A DNA stretch of 13,168 nt from Gloeopeniophorella convolvens. Lineage: Eukaryota > Basidiomycota > Agaricomycetes > Russulales. The first letter of the stretch is position 1. Every line of letters starts with the position of its first letter. A program made the position numbers and the translations under genes. Location: the NCBI GenBank assembly GCA_022496205.1, contig WTXD01000296.1, positions 1-13,168 on the forward strand, given 5' to 3'. Below are positions 9,240 through 13,168 of this stretch, piece after piece. The notes below the pieces were generated by a model. It did not search any database. It worked only from the letters and a program-made list of their open reading frames with translations, and was not told the DNA's origin.

Positions 9240-10020
9240 GGCGCCTATCTCATCGCGCGGTGTCGCCAAATTCTTCACCAAATACTAGCAAATAAAACCG
9301 AAGAAAGAGCCCAGCTCCAGAGGGTCCGAGCGCAATCGTCAACGACCGTCCCCGCGCGCGTCGCAGTAGGTCGCAGTCTTCGAGAACGATGTCGGGAGTT
9401 CTAATTCGTTATTCCCCGCTCCCCACCACACATCGCAAGGGTGCCGCTATGCCTTATTTCCAGTCGAAACCACCGGCTTTCTTCATCTCTGCCCCGAACA
9501 CGCTCTCCAAATGCTCACCATCCTCCGCCTACGCTCCCATCGTGTGTCGGTCGTCTTTATTCTGTTCCTCATGAAAGTCCCAGGCTGCCATGGTGCTGTC
9601 TATCCTTTGATGGCTACACGATACCGCCACAAATTGACGTTGATGCCTTCTGATAACTGGTGAAACAAGCCAGGGTACGTCCCTCAGACCCATGATATTG
9701 CTCGTTCCTCTTCTCGGTACTCGTGAATGTCGACGAAGTGATGCATATATACCCCCTTTCCATCGGATGAGCTTGTCTTATCCAACAATCCTGTGGCTAT
9801 TTGGAAGTGCAGCAGTTCGCCTGTTGCCTTGAGCCAAGGCTCAATGGTTCGCGATCAAGTCACGTTTGCTTGACGGTTGCTGAATCATTGTACTTTTCCT
9901 CAATCAGAATGCAAGGTTGGCTAAATCTGACTGGCGTTGCCCATGCGTACGTGAATGCCTTAATTTCCGATTGTTGCGTCTCATGTTGTTTGATGGATGG
10001 GCTTTCTCGGCGTCTTATAG
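9240..10020. other. Region without a supported gene, upstream of a DUF6534 relic
   Basis: A TATA-like CATATATACCCCC occurs at 9743-9755 on the plus strand, but no good gene follows it. The stretch 9860-9990 may hold worn exons of the DUF6534 copy that ends at 10289: a GTACGTGA donor at 9947 matches the donor at 902 in the first DUF6534 gene, with hydrophobic codons before it. This is too weak to annotate as exons. Confidence 0.4.
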
Positions 10021-10289
10021 CTTTATCGACTGAGATGGCTGTCCTCGACAAACTGTAGTAACCTTCCTGCGTTGCGCCATATAGATGTGACTGACGCGAC
10101 GGACAGGTACTCAAATATCCTCCTTGTTTCGTTAAACAACCGCATTTCCCTACGAGAAGTGCGCTTGAGAGTGGATCGACATCCATAATGATCAACGTCT
10201 CGAAGGCGACCACGGGTCATAAGAGCGGTAGATCGAGTCTGAGCCACAAGACCGATATGACCCACAAAGGCGGTTTGAGCGAAGCGTGA
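10021..10289 (+). pseudogene. C-terminal remnant of a second DUF6534 gene
   Basis: Exon 10021-10054 encodes STEMAVLDKL and is joined over a 52-base intron (10055-10106, GTAGTA donor, CTGAC branch, ACAG acceptor) to YSNILLVSLNNRISLREV. This matches TAILGKL-YSNTLLVSLNNRISLRE of the gene at 1-1209, with the intron at the same place. After REV the frame meets TAA at 10186, but the next frame continues with ALESGSTSIMINVSKATTG and runs to TGA at 10287-10289. One extra G near 10160 would join the two, giving a serine/threonine-rich cytoplasmic tail as is common in this family. Upstream exons are missing or unrecognisable, so this is a broken copy. Confidence 0.65.
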
Positions 10290-11131
10290 CACTCCTCGTC
10301 GGCAATGGATCAGAATCGTTGGTACGCCATCGACCTGTCAGTACCGGGCTACTACTAACGAACAGGATCAAAGCCATAGGCCCGAATGTGCAACCATGAT
10401 GTTGTCGTGTAAATCGCGGTCTCGTCTAAATCATTTTTCCTCGCTCCGCAGTCCTATCTGTACCTGGTTTTTTCGCTACTATCTTCGGAGGCTCTTGCCT
10501 CCCGGCCGTACGGGCTACTACATCATATGACCCGGTCCTCAGATCCCAGCACGAGCTGTCAGAGGCAAGGTTCAATATCAGAGGATGTCGATGACTATCT
10601 AGGTGCACCTGTCACGGATACAGCTCACGAACCCCCGTCACGGGCTTATGATGCTGCAAACACGGACTCTTGCGCGATATCTCGTTTCGCGAGAATTGCA
10701 CATCAGATAGGACGTGAATGAGAAAGGCTAGAACATCGAAAGCTTCAGAAGTTCCCGCATACAAATTTGCCTCAGTCACCGGCTGCTTCGAATTCGGCCA
10801 ATGCCCTCGACCGTCCTTGTGTGCCCGATGCACCCGACCACGTGAGGAACAGTTATGCGGCCATCGCTCCCGTCGGCATTTTCTCATTGGGCAACGCAGT
10901 ATCGTGTCCCTACCCGGGCCCTACTACGAGCCTGAAATCGGTCCGTTCCCAGGCCTTCGTGCATGCAGGCACGCTTCGTCATTGCGCTCCCACGCACCTT
11001 GTCAGGATCCACCAACTCCTAAGTGCAAGTGACAGCACCCAATTACGTGACTCCATGTGAGCAAGAGGGTCTATCAAGTTTCCGGTCAAGCCGGCGACTT
11101 GACTTTGTGTTAGGTTGATGATCGAATCACC
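10290..11131. other. Region without a supported gene
   Basis: Overlapping short plus-strand frames at 10527-11060 show no recognised domain. One frame at 10760-10880 has several cysteines and histidines (CFEFGQC, CARC, CGHRS), vaguely like a zinc-knuckle of a transposon protein, but spacing does not fit a known motif. Confidence 0.4.
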
Positions 11132-11811
11132 ATGAGTATTGGGCTCCGAGTCGAGCCGTCTATTTCGGACCTGTTGATCGGCTTTCTAGTTTCCACAGTT
11201 CGGCGCTGATAGGTATGTGATTTGGGTCATACTCACTGCATTCCAAGCAAGGTCGGGGATTCCTCTCGTTCAACACTTCGACACACTGCCAACTAACACC
11301 GAGTCAAATCACTATCGTTTTCGTGTCTACTGTTCCTGTACATGCTGTTGATGTATAAAGCCAACCCACGTCGCTAGCTGCTAGCCTCAGGCTCTGGAGG
11401 TGGACTTTATACGATGTTCTGCTGACACTATTTCGTAATCGTTGATGTAGCTTTTTGAATTGGTATTATCACGGACAGATGGAGCCAATGAGCGGTGCGG
11501 CTCTCCAGAAGACCAGAGACCTCTTGGGCCGTCAGGTATGCCGCGCGATCGTGCTCGCGCTCCTGATGTTGACTCCCTTCTCATCATGTAGACTAGAAAT
11601 TATAGAAGTGTTGCACACCACACTCGGTGGTGGTCTGCCCGGATGTGGCGACAACAATCATCTACTCGCAACACCCTACGTGTTACCCTACGGCACCGCC
11701 CCTCTTACTGGCGCCATTATGGGCAATTGTCGTGCAACTGTTCTTCGCACATGGCTCTGGTCCTCAGTAGAGAACTCTGACGGTGTCATCACACTATCAT
11801 CTGTCTTGTGA
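11132..11811 (+). pseudogene. N-terminal half of a third DUF6534 gene, broken
   Basis: ATG at 11132 opens a typical N-terminus, MSIGLRVEPSISDLLIGFLV, a first membrane helix. The frame then breaks near 11199 and meets TGA at 11207, just before a GTATGT donor at 11213. The next plausible exon (11451-11535, NWYYHGQMEP) is 238 bases away, far longer than the other introns, so sequence has been inserted or exons lost. An intron at 11536-11591 (GTATGC..GTAG) leads to LEIIEVLHTTL, then PYVLPYGTAPLTGAIM, IVVQLFFAH and LWSSVENSDGVITLSSVL, parallel to LETVQTALTG, VPIVGAII, VQFFFAYRIW of the gene at the window start. One surplus G at 11720-11722 and one missing base near 11752 interrupt the frame. No later exons were found. 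Confidence 0.6.
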
Positions 11812-13168
11812 ATAGACACCATCCCGTGAGAAGGGTGAAGATGATGACAAACGTGTGAACGATGGCGATCTCCTATGCTGCTGATCCCACCAGGCCTGGA
11901 CTGACCAACGTTGCTGCAGTTAGTAATTGGAACGTCTGTCACCTTTTTGGCAGCTGCGCCAATACGCAAAACTTCTGTCAAAGTTTGTGGAGTACAGATC
12001 AGACTGTCTCACGTGGTCTATACTTCGACAGGCCGCGCGGTATTTGGACCATTTTTTGAGTCTATTTTGGGGTAGCTGAATGTTATACACGATATACTTG
12101 CCCCTACTCTTCCGTACCGTCGACTTGGGGCTTCTTTGTTCATAAGCACACTCTGTGGGATACGCGCAGGAACACAGTAAAAGTTCCCGCCACGGAAAAG
12201 ATCCAGGGTTTTTGTGCATAGCACGATGAGTACAGGCCGCAGCTGGGCCCAACCGCTGGATGAGTTGATAGCGGCGTGCCAGGCACAGGCCTTCCGGGGA
12301 CCGGAACCCGACCACCAGTATGCGATGGGCCGCGGGCCGGATGCGACGGGACCGGCGCCATGGTTCCCCAATCGGATCGATCCGCCCAGGCGCATGATGT
12401 CCGAGTCCCCCCTCCTCGCCTCCCATCCACTTACTTTGACCGCATCACGGAGAGCTTGCTGCGAAGCCACTTTCGTCGTTGATGACCGCGTCTAGTGCCT
12501 TATTTCGAATTTCCGAGAGGGATCACACGACCCTCCCTTCACGGATGGGGTGTTGGGCCCGGGAGCACTCGCTGTTTCGGGTCCCTCACGGGTGGAGTTG
12601 GCAAGAGTTGGCATCACCAGATGTCTGCTGGTACATGAGGCACAAGTGCCGTCACCTCGCTGGATGTGTGTGAGAGGAATGTTAGACAACTACAGTACGT
12701 AATGAGGTTGCATGCGCACACGTCCACCATCCTTTGACAAGACGCTTCAATACGTGGCTTCTGGATAGTGAGGCTATAGGATGACATTCCCACAAAGTTT
12801 GTCTCGAACAGATGGCTCTGTGGGTGAGTGCGTCTGCTTAGTCTGGGGATGTGCGTCGCCCTTATGCTTGCTTGAAGCTTGAAGCTTGACGGCCCAAGCG
12901 TAGCGCCACTATGTACAACGATCATATTTATCAGCGCCCACTGCCATTGAAATGTGCTCTGTCATCTGTCAGATACACTCTCAATCCCGGCCCCGCGGGG
13001 ATCTTTTTTTCGGGTCAAATCTGAAGCTAACAGCACTGGTAGCTTACGCGCCTAACACTGTTGGAGCCGCTCAAAGTCAGTGTTCGTTAGATGGCCTTCT
13101 ACTCTTTCTTGTAGGTTTAAAAAGCGCGATTCACACAGCCTTTTGTGTAGTATGAAAGGCCGACGCGT
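11812..13168. other. Region without a supported gene
   Basis: No family-like exon was found on either strand. 12230-12480 is clearly more GC-rich than its surroundings and open in several frames at once, which is expected of GC-rich sequence and does not by itself show coding. The rest holds only short frames. The window ends at an ACGCGT (13163-13168). Confidence 0.45.
12870..12890. repeat. Triple heptamer GCTTGAA
   Basis: GCTTGAA is repeated at 12870-12876 and 12877-12883 and once more as GCTTGAC at 12884-12890. The reverse complement, TTCAAGC twice, occurs at 4633-4646. Role unknown. Confidence 0.6.

Noticed and set aside
10767..10880. Cysteine-rich stretch suggesting a retrotransposon zinc-knuckle
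   Set aside because: Cysteine and histidine spacing does not match CCHC, and no neighbouring reverse transcriptase or integrase motifs were found.
1..13168. CRISPR array, toxin-antitoxin pair, phage or other bacterial-type defence system
   Set aside because: Genes are intron-rich and eukaryotic; no regularly spaced repeats or bacterial operon signals are present.

Overview
The window looks like nuclear DNA of a filamentous basidiomycete (Agaricomycetes). The supported genes carry many short introns of about 40-60 bases with GT..AG ends, often with a CTGAC-like branch site 10-25 bases before the acceptor. The recognisable families (DUF6534 seven-helix membrane proteins, a large F-box protein, an SC15-like secreted protein) are typical of mushroom-forming fungi. 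No bacterial operon, rRNA, tRNA, CRISPR array or intact transposon was seen.

Layout. (1) 1-1209, plus: the last ten exons of a DUF6534-family gene whose start lies outside the window; its splice sites look intact but the frame is disturbed at two points. (2) 2018-4113, minus: a two-exon F-box gene of 681 codons, with four ACGCGT boxes just upstream. (3) 4942-5681, minus: a four-exon gene for a 187-residue secreted protein resembling SC15 of Schizophyllum commune. (4) 5820-7620: no convincing gene. (5) 7914-8664, plus: a three-exon gene for a 214-residue unrecognised protein, also with a GC-rich ACGCGT-type cluster upstream. (6) 8753-9238, minus: a convergent open frame of unknown function. 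(7) 10021-10289 and 11132-11811, plus: broken pieces of two more DUF6534 genes, one a C-terminal end and one an N-terminal half. (8) 11812-13168: no gene recognised.

No joint pathway is apparent. The pattern is of a few intact genes (F-box, SC15-like, the 214-residue protein) among decaying copies of one membrane-protein family. The breaks found in the DUF6534 copies are mostly single-base gains or losses, while the intact genes show none; this argues for gene decay rather than a uniformly error-prone sequence, although sequencing error cannot be excluded from one sequence. All intron positions and family names come from reading the sequence and from general knowledge of the families; no database search was possible.
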